A stretch of DNA of 32,014 nt from Patescibacteria group bacterium UBA5194. GTDB lineage: Bacteria > Patescibacteriota > Gracilibacteria > BD1-5 > UBA6164. How positions within the stretch are numbered: the stretch's first letter is position 1; every line of letters begins with the position of its first letter. The translations under genes and the position numbers were made by a program. The stretch lies in assembly GCA_002412935.1 (NCBI GenBank), contig DHWA01000006.1, positions 1-32,014 on the forward strand, in the 5' to 3' direction. This document shows positions 19,186 through 29,531 of this stretch, piece after piece. A model generated the notes under the pieces. It ran no database searches and had not been told where the DNA came from. It saw nothing but the letters and a program-made list of their open reading frames with translations.

Positions 19186-19785
19186 TTAAATTTTAAATAA
19201 ATAACTTCAAATAATAAATTTATCAACTATTTCACTATATTTATCATAAATAATATTATTTACTCATCAATCAATAAATATAGGTATATTATAATTATCT
19301 TTAAAAAATTGAATTTTTTTTCAACAATCTTCTATAAATGATTGTCATCCTTTTCAAGGTATAACAGTCATTATTAATATAAAATCAAATTTTTTAATAA
19401 TTTTCGAAATATCATTTATTTCTATATCAGGATTAATTGCTAATCATACTTTTATACCTTTATTCCTAAGATTATTATTAAATTTTATATATTCATCTTT
19501 TTTATAATTTGATTCAAAATGATATGATAGATATTCTATATTTTTAAAATGAGAATAATGATTATAATATTTATGAATATCATTTACCATAAAATGTAAA
19601 TGTAGTTTTTTATTTTCAAGATTTAAAGTTTCTAATAAAAATGGATTAATATTACTTAAACTTTCAGTAAAGTATCAATCCATTATATCAATATGAATAT
19701 TGTTAATTAATTTTTTATTTATTATTCTTAAAATATCTCATTCTTTTTGGTTAAGTATTGATATTTCTATTTTTTTATAATCCAT
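19186..19785 (-). CDS. ribulose-phosphate 3-epimerase family protein
   Basis: A 199-residue TIM barrel of the Rpe family. All metal ligands can be placed: H31 and D33 in NIHIDIMDGYF, H64 in KLHLHFMV, and D172 in IFIDGGVNN. The phosphate-binding loops are also visible as IMTVIPGKGGQSF and FIIGSYLF. The second acid/base, D33-x-M-D36, is kept. The sequence is shorter than housekeeping Rpe (about 220) and lies one base from a nucleotidyltransferase gene, so it may epimerise a pentulose or other ketose phosphate used to build an activated precursor for the glycan. It could equally be the cell's general pentose enzyme; no other copy is in the window. Confidence 0.88.
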
Positions 19786-19786
19786 A

Positions 19787-20527
19787 TTAAATATTTTTTG
19801 ATAAATCATTTTCTAGAAATCTATTTAAATCTTCAGGCGTTCAAATTCAATGCATTCTATCTTGTATATCAAAAACTTTTATAATTTTATCTTTCAAAAT
19901 CATTTCATTATAAACTGGACAAACATAAAATTCTCAATTGGTAGTTATATTTTTTCTTATCATATCTTTTGCTCAGTCAATAAAATTACTTCATTTTTTG
20001 AAGTAATAAAGTCAAACAGTAGCAATATCACTAATTGGTTTTTTTTCAGCAACCTCTTCTACATTTCATTTTTCATCAAGTTTAGCAAAAGACCATTTTG
20101 GATGAGTAGCTTTAAATGTCATAATAGTTCCATCATAATCATTATTAGTTGAAAAATCCAAATAATCTTCTATTCATCATGCTATAAATTGATCGGAGTT
20201 AGCCATTAGTAATTCATCATTATTATCAATATATTCACTTGCTAAAAGTACAGTACAAGCAGCTCATTTAGTCAATGTATCAATTATTACAATATTACAA
20301 TTAGGAGCAATTAAATTAAGTAAATGCTTTAATGCATATTTATTATAATGTTCTTTTTGAACAATAAAAGTAAATTTATAGTCAGTTCTATTTTTTGGTT
20401 TCATATTATCAATGACTACTTGAATCATTGGTTTCCCTTTTACTTCAATTAAAGGTTTAGGAAAAGTATAGCCAGCATTAGCAAATCTACTACCAGCTCA
20501 AGCCATTGGGATTACTATATTTAACAT
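19787..20527 (-). CDS. sugar-phosphate nucleotidyltransferase
   Basis: A 246-residue NTP transferase. The signature loop reads NIVIPMAGAGSRFANAGY followed by FPKPLIEVKGKPMI; later parts are TLTKGAACTVLLA, LMANSDQFIAGG and GTIMTFKATHPKW, then EEVAEKKPISDIATVGLYYF. These are the pyrophosphorylase motifs (GxGxRx-n-PKP, NSDQ as the metal site). It has no C-terminal left-handed helix, unlike GlmU or GlgC. It should activate a sugar or polyol phosphate to a nucleoside diphosphate derivative. With the HAD phosphatase upstream and the Rpe-like enzyme one base downstream, it forms a probable precursor pathway of unknown product. Confidence 0.92.
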
Positions 20528-20545
20528 AATTTTTTGTTAATTAAA

Positions 20546-21151
20546 TTATAAAATATCTTTAAAAATTCAAGAATAAACTTCAGTTGCATTATTTACAATA
20601 ATTACTTTTGCTCACGATTTAGTTGCTGCTTCAATTCAATGAGGAGAATCTTCTACAATAATAGTTTCTTCAGGTTTTACTCAAAGTTTTTCCATTGCTA
20701 ACTCATATATTTGAGGAGATGGCTTTGATTCTTTTACATCTTCATTTGATAATATTAAATCAAAATAATTTAAAATCATAGCTTTATTTAACATCATTTC
20801 TATACTATTTTTAACTGCATTAGAACAACAACCAATTTTTATTTTTTTACCTTTAAGTTTTTTTAACATTACTTGTTTTGAAAAATCAACTATACTATTA
20901 TTATAAATAGCATCAACTGTATATTGTTGTTTCATTTGATTTATAAATTTATGCAAGCATTCCGGAAGTCATTTTTCCTCTGTTAATCTTTTTAACTTAA
21001 CATGAGTTGGTAGTCAGTCATAATAATTTTCATGTTCCTGACGAGTAATAGTAAAACCAAATAATCATAATGCTTTATTTAAAGCTTCATAATGCCATTC
21101 TCTAGCATCAATAAGAACTCAATCCATATCGAAAAGTACTGCTTTTATCAT
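20546..21151 (-). CDS. HAD superfamily phosphatase (beta-phosphoglucomutase-like)
   Basis: A 201-residue HAD hydrolase with the nucleophile loop VLFDMDGVLIDARE (D8, D10), a helical cap, GCCSNAVKNS as motif II (Ser), KESKPSPQIYELA as motif III (Lys), and IVEDSPHGIEAA as motif IV. Members dephosphorylate or isomerise phosphosugars. Placed 18 bases upstream of the nucleotidyltransferase gene, it probably works on the same phosphosugar intermediate. Confidence 0.92.
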
Positions 21152-21173
21152 AGAGTTAAATTATTAAATAAAT

Positions 21174-21719
21174 TTAAATTATTTCCTTTATAACTTTTGC
21201 TGGATTTCAAACAGCAACTACTCAAGATGGAATATCTTTGGTAACAACACTTCAAGCTCATATTACCGAATTATCTCATATAGTTACTCATTTAAGAACT
21301 ATAGTCCTAGCTCATACCCAAACATTATTTCATATTATTATTTGTTTAGCTTTTCATCAGTCTGCTTGCATATATATTTCTCATTTTCTAAATGCATGAT
21401 CAGATGATTGTAAAAGTACTCAAGGTCAAAACATAACATAATTTCATATAGTAATTTTTGAATCAATAGAAGGTCAAGCATTTATACTACTAAATTCATT
21501 TATAAAAACATTGTTTCAAATTTCTATATTTCAAGTCATTCTACAATATTTTCAAATTTGAAAATTATTTCAAATATTTATCATTTTTGCATATCTTATT
21601 TTTGGGATATGCCAAATAATAGATTTAGAAAATAATCAAATTTTTACTCATATTAATTTCAAAAATAAAATTTTATAAAAAGTTAATATTCTAAAAATAT
21701 TTCAAATAATTATATCCAT
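21174..21719 (-). CDS. left-handed beta-helix acyltransferase (WbbJ/maltose O-acetyltransferase-like)
   Basis: A 181-residue hexapeptide-repeat protein. Repeats include IGNNFQIGKYCRMTGN, IEIGNNVFINEFSSINAG, SKITIGNYVMFGPGVLL and IIIGNNVWVGARTIVLKG, then TIGDNSVIGAGSVVTKD and GNPAKVI. The S-S-D-H-A-F segment supplies the catalytic histidine typical of sugar O-acetyltransferases. Many repeat glycines are TGA. It probably acetylates a hydroxyl of the glycan using acetyl-CoA. The N-terminal 35 residues are hydrophobic and basic, perhaps binding the membrane face. Confidence 0.93.
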
Positions 21720-21729
21720 ATTTTTTCTC

Positions 21730-22818
21730 TTATAAATCATAAACTTTCTTAACCACTCATTCCCATCATAATTCCCTATCACTAAAGCATCTTCATTTTA
21801 TTCACATTTCAATTACTTTTTCTTTGTTTTCAAGCATAAATATAATGTTTTCTACTAATTTTGCAATATTATTTTTTTCAATTATTAATCAAGTAATATT
21901 ATTTTCTACTACAGAAGAAAGTTCTCATACATCAGTAACAATAACTGGTTTAGAAAAAGCATAAGCAACAGGAATGACACCGCTTCAACTAGCATCTAAG
22001 TAAGGCAATACTACAAATTCTGATTTTTCAAAATATCTATAAGCCTCTTCAGGTTCTATATTGTAATTATATATTTCTAAATTATCTTTTAATTTTTCAA
22101 TATTTTTACTATATTTAGTCAAATTACCAGGTCAAGCAATAATTAGCTTAAAATTTGGATTTTTTTCTTTTACTATAAACAAACTTTCAAGTAGTAAATC
22201 AAGTCATTTATAATCAACTATTCTACCAAAAAACAAAAAAGTATTTTTTTCTATTTCTCATCATTTTGAAAATACATCTTTGAAAAAATTATAATTTCCA
22301 TGAACTATAGAAATAACTTTTTCAGGATTTATCTTATATATTTTTATAACTTCTTGTTTTAGTTTATCTCCATGTACAAATAGTTTATCCGAAAGATTCC
22401 TCAAAACTTGGTTTGTTTTTTCTGCTATTTTTCCTTGTAAACTAGTTCCCTCTCAACTATGTAATATTGGATCATGTTGAGTCACATATATTTTATATCA
22501 CAACATTTTAAATAATCTAGAATAGACTATGTACCAAGGATGATTATCTATAAAATGAACTATTTCTGGTTTAAATTTAGTTATTTTGTAAATAAGAATT
22601 ATATGATTCCAAAAAGATAAAGAATCAAAAATAAAACTCTTTAAACTCGGATTAGTTTTTATTTTTATAAATTTTATATTATCTTTATATAAAGTTTGAT
22701 TGTAATACTTAGCAATAGCAACTTTCAAATCTACATATTTTGATAATTCATTACAAAATTGTGATGAATAATGAAGCATTCATCATCTCGGAGTCAAATT
22801 AAAAACTAGTACTTTCAT
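21730..22818 (-). CDS. GT4-type glycosyltransferase
   Basis: A 362-residue GT-B enzyme. The N-terminal part has LVFNLTPRGGMLHYSSQF (G-G-M sugar acceptor loop), VHFIDNHPWY and VTQHDPILHSGEG. The donor part has FLFFGRIVDYKGLDLLLE, LIIAGPGNLTKYSK, and then EKSEFVVLPYLDASGSG and VIPVAYAFSKPVIVTDVGEL, with the acidic pair of GT4 enzymes. The start lies three bases after the epimerase-GT fusion stop, so the two glycosyltransferases are translated together and may act in sequence. Confidence 0.92.
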
Positions 22819-22821
22819 TTT

Positions 22822-24969
22822 TTATTTTATCAAATTATAAACTTCTCAAAATTCTCTAAATGTTTGTTCCCAAGAAAAAAGAGAAACTGGAATATTTGAT
22901 GTAGACTTAGTATCAATTGAATTTACAGATTGTTCTATAGCTAATGAAATAGCTTTTACACTTCTTGGGGCTACAAGAAGAAATTGAGCATAACGAAGTA
23001 TTTCCCTAGTTCATCACACATCAGTAGCTATTACAGATGATCATGAAATAAGTGCTTCAATTACTGTCGTAGGTAATCATTCTTGTAAACTAGGATTTAT
23101 AAATATATGAAGTGAGGGCAAAAATTCTTCTCTTACTTTAGTTACTGGTATTAATCAATAAAATGTTACATTTTTAGAAATACCTAAAGATTCTGATAAT
23201 TTTTCTAATTTTTTTCTATCTGGTCCATCTCAAACTATATTCAACTTTACTTTTTTTTCTCAAGTATATTTTTGCATAAAATCAGCAAAAGCATTAAGTA
23301 GAAAGTCTACTCATTTTAAAGATACAAGTCTTCAAACATATCATATATTTATTTCAGTATTTGATTTAATAACTGATGTAGGAGTTGGTGTTATTCCACG
23401 ATAAATTGTTCTTGTTTTTTTAACTCCAAATTCACTATAAACAAAATGTTCACAAGCTTCACTTACAGTTATAACCTCCATAGCATTTTTCAAAGTCCAT
23501 TTTCAAAGACTATAATCATACCATTTACTAACTTTTTCTATAAGTTTACTGCTTGAAACAACAAAACCACTACCGTGTTCTATATGAATCCACGGAATTC
23601 TTGATATTTTAGCAAAAATTCATCCAATAAAACTAGAAAGAAAAAAACGAGTATGAGTATGAATTATATCAGCTTTCCATTTTTTTATTTTCCATAATCA
23701 AATCCAGAATGAAGGCATCCAAAACATAGGAAAAGGAAATGAATGTACTATATCAAAAGCTGGTAAAACAATAACATCATATCAATTTTCTAATCTATTT
23801 CACTCTTTTTGTCAACCAGAAAAAGTAGCTATTAAACATTTTCATCATAAACCTACATAATTTTCAGCCCATTCTTTTGCATACATTTCTACTCAACCAG
23901 AATGAGGATCAAAATATGGTACAAAATGAACAACTCTTTCTTTTTTAGTTGATTCGTTTTTTTTACGAGTATTTAGTAAAAAATTATATGCATTTTTCAT
24001 ACTATCTACAGTAGAAATCTTAACCTTCCACCCTAACTCTTTTTCTGCTTTTTCTGGATTACTAATAGGAATAGCTAAATCAATATTTCTTCTTGCTATC
24101 ACTTCTGTAGAAAGTTTTTCTCAAGTGATTCATTCAACTACTTCTATTAACTCTTTAACAGATAATCAAGATCAAGTTCATAAATTCCAGGTATCCCATA
24201 TTCATTTTTTTTGATCTAATATCCAATTAAAAGCTAAAACATGTCAATCAACTAAATCACACACATCTATATAATCACGAATAGCTGTACCATCTGGGGT
24301 AGGAAAATCATCTCCATAAATATATAATTTTTGTTTTTTTCAAAATACTACATCAAATATATTTGAAGCCAAACTTCAATGATTTGAACGAGGAAAATCT
24401 CATAAATTTCAAGAACTATGTGCTCAAATTAAGTTAAAATATCTAAGTATAGCACTACGAAATCATTTTTGTTTTGAATAATCTTTTAAAATATTTTCAA
24501 CAACTAATTTACTTGTTGCATATGGATTTGTAGTCCCTAATTTCATATTTTCTGTAAAAGGAGGAGTGTTTGATTCATCATAAACAGAAGCTGAACTTGA
24601 AAATACTATATCATGAACACCATAACGATCCATAATATCCAAAAGTATCATAGTTCCATAAATATTATTTTCAAAATACATATATGGATATGTTGTACTT
24701 TCTCAAAAAGCCTTTAATCATGCAAAATGTATAACTCAATCAAAATCATATTTCTTAAAAATTTCTTCTAAACCTTCCCTATCTTTTAAATCTACCTCAA
24801 AAAAATCTGGTTTATATCAGATTATTTTTTCTATTCAGTTTAAAATACCTAATGAAGAGTTAATTAAATTATCTACTATTATAGTTTTATATCATGCTTT
24901 TTCAAAAGCAACAACGGCATGTGATCAAATATAACCTAATCATCAAGTTATCAATATAGTTTTTTTCAT
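22822..24969 (-). CDS. fusion of GalE-type epimerase and GT4 glycosyltransferase
   Basis: One open frame of 715 residues with TGA as Gly. Residues 1 to about 335 are a UDP-hexose 4-epimerase: TGGLGYIGSHAVVAF, IHFAGLKAF, FSSSASVYDE, Y150-ATSK154, LRYFNLIGAH, and the conserved RDYIDVCDLV. It ends LGWKVKIST..NAYNFLLNT. After a short basic linker (RKKNESTKKE), residues about 345-715 are a GT4 enzyme: VVHFVPYFDPHSGGVEMYAK, IHTHTRFFLSS, IPWIHIEHGSGF, NIGYVGRLVSLKGVDFLL, then SLQEGLPTTVIEALISG. No ATG with a plausible leader separates the halves; the junction codons (HSG-G at 23895) are in one frame. The layout suggests that UDP-Gal or UDP-GalNAc is made and passed directly to transfer. A second, unfused GalE is encoded immediately upstream. 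Confidence 0.9.
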
Positions 24970-25033
24970 TTTTTTATAATTAACAATAATAATATTCTTT
25001 TATAAACTCTATTAAATTTTAATTCATATTTTT

Positions 25034-26059
25034 CTACTTATTATAAAACCTCCAACAATTTTCCAAACTTTTTTCTAAACTTATTTTAGTTTCCCAATCA
25101 AGTTCATCCTTGGCTTTCCCGGGATTACAATAAAACTCTCATAAATCTCAGTTTCTTCTATCAACAATTTCAAAATTTATTTTTTTTCAAACTACTTTTT
25201 CTGCTATTTTTAATATCTCTAAAACAGAAACTCACTTACCTGCTCAGAGATTATAAACTTCAAATAACCCTTCTGAGAACGGTTTTTTTTCAAGACTGGT
25301 CTCTAGTAGTATTTCATAAGCTTTCAAATGCCCCTCTATCAAATCAACAACATCTATATAATCTCTAACTCAAGTTCAGTCAATCGTGTTATAATCATTT
25401 CAAAAAACTTTTAGATGAGGTAATTCTCACTTTGCTACTTTCATTATATAAGGTAGTAAATTATTTGGAATACCATTTGGACTTTCTCAAATAAATCAAG
25501 ATGGATGTGTTCAAATAGGGTTAAAATATCTTAAGCTAATTGCATTAAATCAAATAAAATTAGATAAATCTCTTAATATTTGTTCTATTAAATATTTAGT
25601 TTGTGCATATGTATTTGTTGTTTTTCAAGTACTTTGAGTTTCTACGTATGGAATCTCATTATCAAAATCATAAACAGTTGCACTACTTGAAAAAATAACA
25701 TTTTTTACATTGTATTTTTGCATACATTCAAATAATCTGATACTTCAAATCACATTGTTATCATAATATTCTAAAGGATTTTCACAAGACTCTCATACAG
25801 CTTTTAATCAAGCAAAATGAATAACTCAATCAAAATTATATCTTTTAAAAATATCTTCTAATTTTTCTCTATCTCTCAAATCTACATTAAAAAAATCTGG
25901 TTTGTTAGAGATTATTTTTTCTATATTTGAAAGTGTTTCTATATTTGAATTTGATAAATTATCAACTATTACGCATTTATATCAAGCTTGTTCAAAGGCC
26001 ACAACAGCATGTGATCCTATGTAACCTAGTCATCAAGTGATTAATATAGTTTTTTTCAT
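25034..26059 (-). CDS. galE: UDP-glucose/UDP-GlcNAc 4-epimerase
   Basis: A complete 341-residue GalE-type short-chain dehydrogenase. TILITGGLGYIGSHAVVAFE is followed by VIHFAGLKAVGES, IFSSSATVYDFDNE, TYAQTKYLIEQ, SLRYFNPIGTHPSG, IDGTGVRDYIDVVDLIEG and NLGAGKGVSVLEI. Its N-terminus is almost identical to that of the fused epimerase 1 kb downstream, so the two arose by duplication. Family members interconvert UDP-Glc/UDP-Gal or the N-acetyl forms; which cannot be decided. It opens the second glycan operon. A 19-base gap separates it from the AbiEii-like gene. It ends in TAG. Confidence 0.94.
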
Positions 26060-26078
26060 TTTGCTATTTTATATATAT

Positions 26079-26852
26079 CTATAAAGTATTTATTATAATT
26101 TCTTTAAAAAATTTCAAATTATTTTTTCAAGATTCTTCAAATAGAAATATTTCAACATCATTAGTCAGATCCTCAAAATCTAATTTATCACAAAATTTTA
26201 ATAATTCATTTTTCGTTTCTTCCAATGTAGAAAATCCTAATTTATCCTTTATGTAGTCTAAATTTGGTTTTGACTTACTAAGTAAAAATACTAAATCAAA
26301 AAAATCTCTTCATTTTGGTCTATTTCTATTGAAAATTGCATAAATCTTTTGAGAAGTAATTATATCTAGTGGAGTTGTATTTATAGAAAAAACAAGTCAA
26401 AATCTATTTAATATACTAACTTCAGGTTTATATACAAAATTATGTGGAGCTGTATCAATTTGAATCAATATCTTTTCATCTTCATAATTACTAAATCATA
26501 AATCTTTTAAAAGTTTTGGAATTTTTACACTACACCTATAAGCTCATTTAAATATAGTTTTTATCTCAATTTGAAATCAATTTTTTTCTAATTCTTTTTT
26601 TATGATATTTGATAATTCTATAAAATCATTATTTTCTAATCAAAAATTATCAAAATCTAAATCTTCACTAAATCTAGTATTATTATGTACAATTCTTAAA
26701 TTTGTTCATCATAAAAATGATAATTTATTAGCATATTTAGATTCAAATATAATTTTAAGTATTAGATACTGTAAATATTCTTTGAAAATAAATTGTTTAA
26801 ATTTATACAATTCTTTTGGATAATATGAAAGTATTTCTTCTAACTTAATCAT
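26079..26852 (-). CDS. AbiEii/AbiGii-type nucleotidyltransferase toxin
   Basis: A 257-residue protein of the AbiEii family (DUF1814). The nucleotidyltransferase core reads LSFLGGTNLRIVHNNTRFSE then DLDFD, with G48-G49-T50 and the metal pair D64-x-D66. Later parts are IDTAPHNFVYKPEVS and TTPLDIITSQKIYAIFNR, then RDFFDLVFLLSKSKP. Family members act as toxins that modify tRNA or nucleotides, and form type IV toxin-antitoxin pairs that can abort phage infection. The gene overlaps its partner by 8 bases. It ends in TAG. Confidence 0.9.
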
Positions 26853-27507
26853 TTTTAAGTAAATCTAAAAAAATAAAAATTGTTTTTTCTAACATTTTAT
26901 TATCAAATATTTTTAAATATTTTAATAATTTATTTTTATCTAATTTTTCTTTTAAAATAGTATAATTTAATCTCAATTCTATAATATCTTCTTTAGTCTT
27001 ATATTTTTTATTTATATAAAAGAAATCGAGTATAGTTTTTTCTATATCAGCTATATAAAAACTAAATTTTCAAAAATTAATACTATCGTATCACCAAAAT
27101 AAACTATTTTTGATATTGTGATACTTAAAAATTCAAATATCATTTGAATAAATTTTTGTTCAATTAGTTGAAAATGCAGTTATATATACTACCTGTTCTG
27201 GAATTATTCAATAATAATTTAATGCTTGAAAAGATGAAATATAACTTGGAAAATAAATATTATTTGATATATAATAAAGTTTATTTATATCAATATCCAA
27301 ATCTGAAAAAATATAATATTCTTTTATTAATTTCTTGATATATCATTTATTTTGCCAATAAGTAAGATTTTTATTATCAAAATTGGGAAAATTTAATAAA
27401 ATCTCATTTTTACTAATTAAAATATTTTTTCAAAATGTTGATTTAAATTCTAAAAAATTCATATATTGTTTTATATTTTTACTAAAATTCGTAAAAATAA
27501 TAATCAT
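26845..27507 (-). CDS. AbiEi-type antitoxin partner
   Basis: A 220-residue protein resembling the AbiEi/transcriptional regulator partner of AbiEii. It has an N-terminal helical part, IKKLIKEYYIFS, then KLYYISNNIYFPSYISSFQA and LNYYGIIPEQVVYITAFS, followed by DIEKTILDFFYINKKY. The YFPSYISSFQALNYYGIIPE segment is the most recognisable piece. It likely controls the pair's promoter and neutralises the toxin. It overlaps the toxin start by 8 bases. The clear DNA-binding wing of classical AbiEi is not evident here. Confidence 0.78.
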
Positions 27508-27526
27508 TTTTACTTTAAAATCAATT

Positions 27527-28270
27527 TTATTTCACCATCTCTCTTATAAAATCCTTAGTATCTTCTAAACTAAAAACTTTTTTAGTTGTAATTCATAATT
27601 TATTCAAAGGTGGATAATCATTTCAATCTGAAAAAATTCTATCTCAAATAAAGATTATTTCATTTTTATTTAATCAAGTCTTTTCCATAAGTTTTTCTAT
27701 TCAATATGCTTTATCAACTCATTCTCTAGTGATATCAATAGAAGTGTTTCAAGCTACAAATATATCAAATCATTCTAAATCTGGTTTTATATAACTAACG
27801 ATTTTTTTTCTTTTTGAAAAATCTGGATCATAAGCAGATTTTAATTCTCTAGCTGCTTGCTGTCACAGTGTAGCATATGTAATTTGTGTTTTTCTATCCT
27901 CAACTAAATCTCAATATGTCTTTTCTGGTTTTAATCATAATTTTTCAATTGCATTTTCTAATACATTTATAATATGTTTTCTTTCACTTTTAGTAAAATC
28001 TAAACTATATAAACATTGCCAATCAATATCATTATAAATATACATTTTTGTTCAATTCGTCGGACAAATATACAGATTTTTAAGTAAATTTTCATCATCT
28101 CAAAGAAATTGCAAAATCTGAATTTGAAATTGAACATAATCTCAACCTGAGATAATTCAAACTTTGTATTTTTTAAGTAATTCTTTGAATAATAAAACCA
28201 TATCAGGTTCCATTTCTCACCTACTTGGAGTAAGTGTACCATCCATATCAAAAACAAACATTTTAAACAT
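27527..28270 (-). CDS. HAD phosphatase resembling eukaryotic-type phosphomannomutase
   Basis: A 247-residue HAD protein. Motif I is VFDMDGTLTPSRGEM, motif II GIISGGDYVQFQ, and the cap includes CPTNGTKMY. The C-terminal core has FVAGNTSIDITREGVDKA and IFIGDRIFSDGNDYPPL. The order, the T-P-S-R after the nucleophile loop, and the late F-I-G-D-x-x-x-x-G-N-D match type IIB HADs of the PMM/SPP family. It may interconvert mannose phosphates for the glycan locus. ATG 28270 (longer start MFK) and ATG 28261 are both possible; neither has a Shine-Dalgarno sequence. It lies 23 bases after secF. Confidence 0.85.
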
Positions 28271-28293
28271 TGGAATAAGATTAAAAAGTATTA

Positions 28294-29307
28294 TTAAACC
28301 ACCATCTTATCTTCTATAGTTGATTCTTTTTTCTCATAAAGTTCTATTTTTTTATTTTTATTGAAATCATAAAGCATAGGTGCTGCTATAAATATAGAAC
28401 TGTAAGTTCAGATTAAAGTACCATAAATCATAGTAAGTACAAATCATTTAATTGTTTCAGGTCAAAATAAAAGTATTGCAACTAGTACCATAATAACCAT
28501 TAAACTTGTATAAATACTTCTTGCTAAAGTCTCATTGATTGATATATCAATAATATCTTTAAAATCTTTTTTATCTTTTTTTGTGTGAAGTTTTAAATTA
28601 GATCTAATTCTATCAAAAACAACTATTGTATCATTGATACTGTATCATAGAATTGTAAGTAAAGCAGTTACAAAGAATGTATCTATTTTAAAATCAGGTA
28701 AGAAATTTGATGTAAATACATAAAATCAAACAGCTACTATAATATCATGAAATAAAGTTATTATGACTATAGAAGAAAAAGATAATATAATTCCCCATCA
28801 ATTAAGTATTCATGAAAATGCCCAAGCTAAATATAAAGCTATTCATATAACTGTTATAAATAGAGTTAAAATCGCAGTATTTTTAATATAATCTCAAAAA
28901 CTTTTTCATATATTGATATATTGGGTTTCTAAAATAGTAGGATCAACTTCCTTAAGAGACACTAATGCTTTACGCTTAAAATCATTTTTTAGAACATCTA
29001 ATTCTACTTCTCCAATTGAAGGATCAAATCATGCAATAATTGCAATTTTATTTTCTCATGTTATCTTATATACATCAACTGAATTAATTACCTCTTTTCA
29101 ATCTTTTAGAATTATTTTTTTTGTATTTGATACTATATCTCTAGCTTTATTAACCTCAAGATTTGTATAAGTATATTCTGTTTGAGTTCAACCAGTCATA
29201 TCAATTCACAAATTCAATTTAAAAACCATTAAAAACAATAAAGCTAAAATAGTCAAAAATCAAGATATAGAATAATAAAATTTTCTATTTTTAATAACTT
29301 GCAACAT
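28294..29307 (-). CDS. secF: protein translocase subunit SecF
   Basis: A 337-residue component of the SecDF accessory complex, which uses the proton gradient to pull exported proteins across the membrane. The first helix FLTILALLFLMVFKLNL precedes the GIDMTGGTQTEY loop of the periplasmic domain. Later helices carry TALLTILGYSINDTIVVFDR, NETLARSIYTSLMVIMVL and VLTMIYGTLIGTYSSIFIA. The D-R pair after ND-TIV-VF-D is the SecD/SecF signature. secD is not next to it in this window, whereas most bacteria have secD directly upstream. The start lies after a long AT-rich gap with a 17-A run. Confidence 0.94.
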
Positions 29308-29391
29308 AAAAAATAATTAATAATTAAAAATTAATAATGAATAATTAAAGTAAAATAAACACTTTTATATTCAAGATTTTATTAAATATAC

Positions 29392-29408
29392 AAAAAAAAA
29401 AAAAAAAA
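29392..29408. repeat. 17-base poly(A) run
   Basis: An unbroken run of 17 A on the plus strand, in the 224-base gap between secF and the DedA gene. The rest of this gap is AT-rich and holds the divergent promoters. Length variation by slippage at such a run could tune secF expression, but this is inference. Confidence 0.9.
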
Positions 29409-29492
29409 TCAAAATAAACTTGTAAAATCTAGTATAGGATGTAGAATAAAGAAAAAATCCTATACCCCTACTTACTTTCTAACTTAATTATT

Positions 29493-29518
29493 TTGCATAA
29501 AAAATTACTTGCTATAAT
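29493..29518 (+). promoter_or_regulatory. candidate promoter of the DedA gene
   Basis: TTGCAT (29493-29498) is followed after 14 bases by TATAAT (29513-29518). The -10 box is preceded by TGC, giving an extended TGnTATAAT form that does not need a good -35. The -10 box ends 13 bases before ATG 29532, so the transcript would have a leader of only about six bases or be leaderless. Confidence 0.55.
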
Positions 29519-29531
29519 CATAGATTATCTG

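Noticed and set aside
19850..20152. A 100-residue plus-strand ORF
   Set aside because: It lies opposite the nucleotidyltransferase gene, whose product has clear family motifs; the plus-strand reading looks like low-complexity sequence.
20681..20956. A 91-residue minus-strand ORF
   Set aside because: It is the middle of the HAD phosphatase gene, bounded by two TGA glycine codons.
23893..24102. A 69-residue minus-strand ORF ending at TGA 23893
   Set aside because: It is the junction part of the epimerase-glycosyltransferase fusion; the TGA encodes Gly in the GT loop HSGGVEMY.
28913..29170. An 85-residue plus-strand ORF
   Set aside because: It is antisense to secF, which has all the family motifs.
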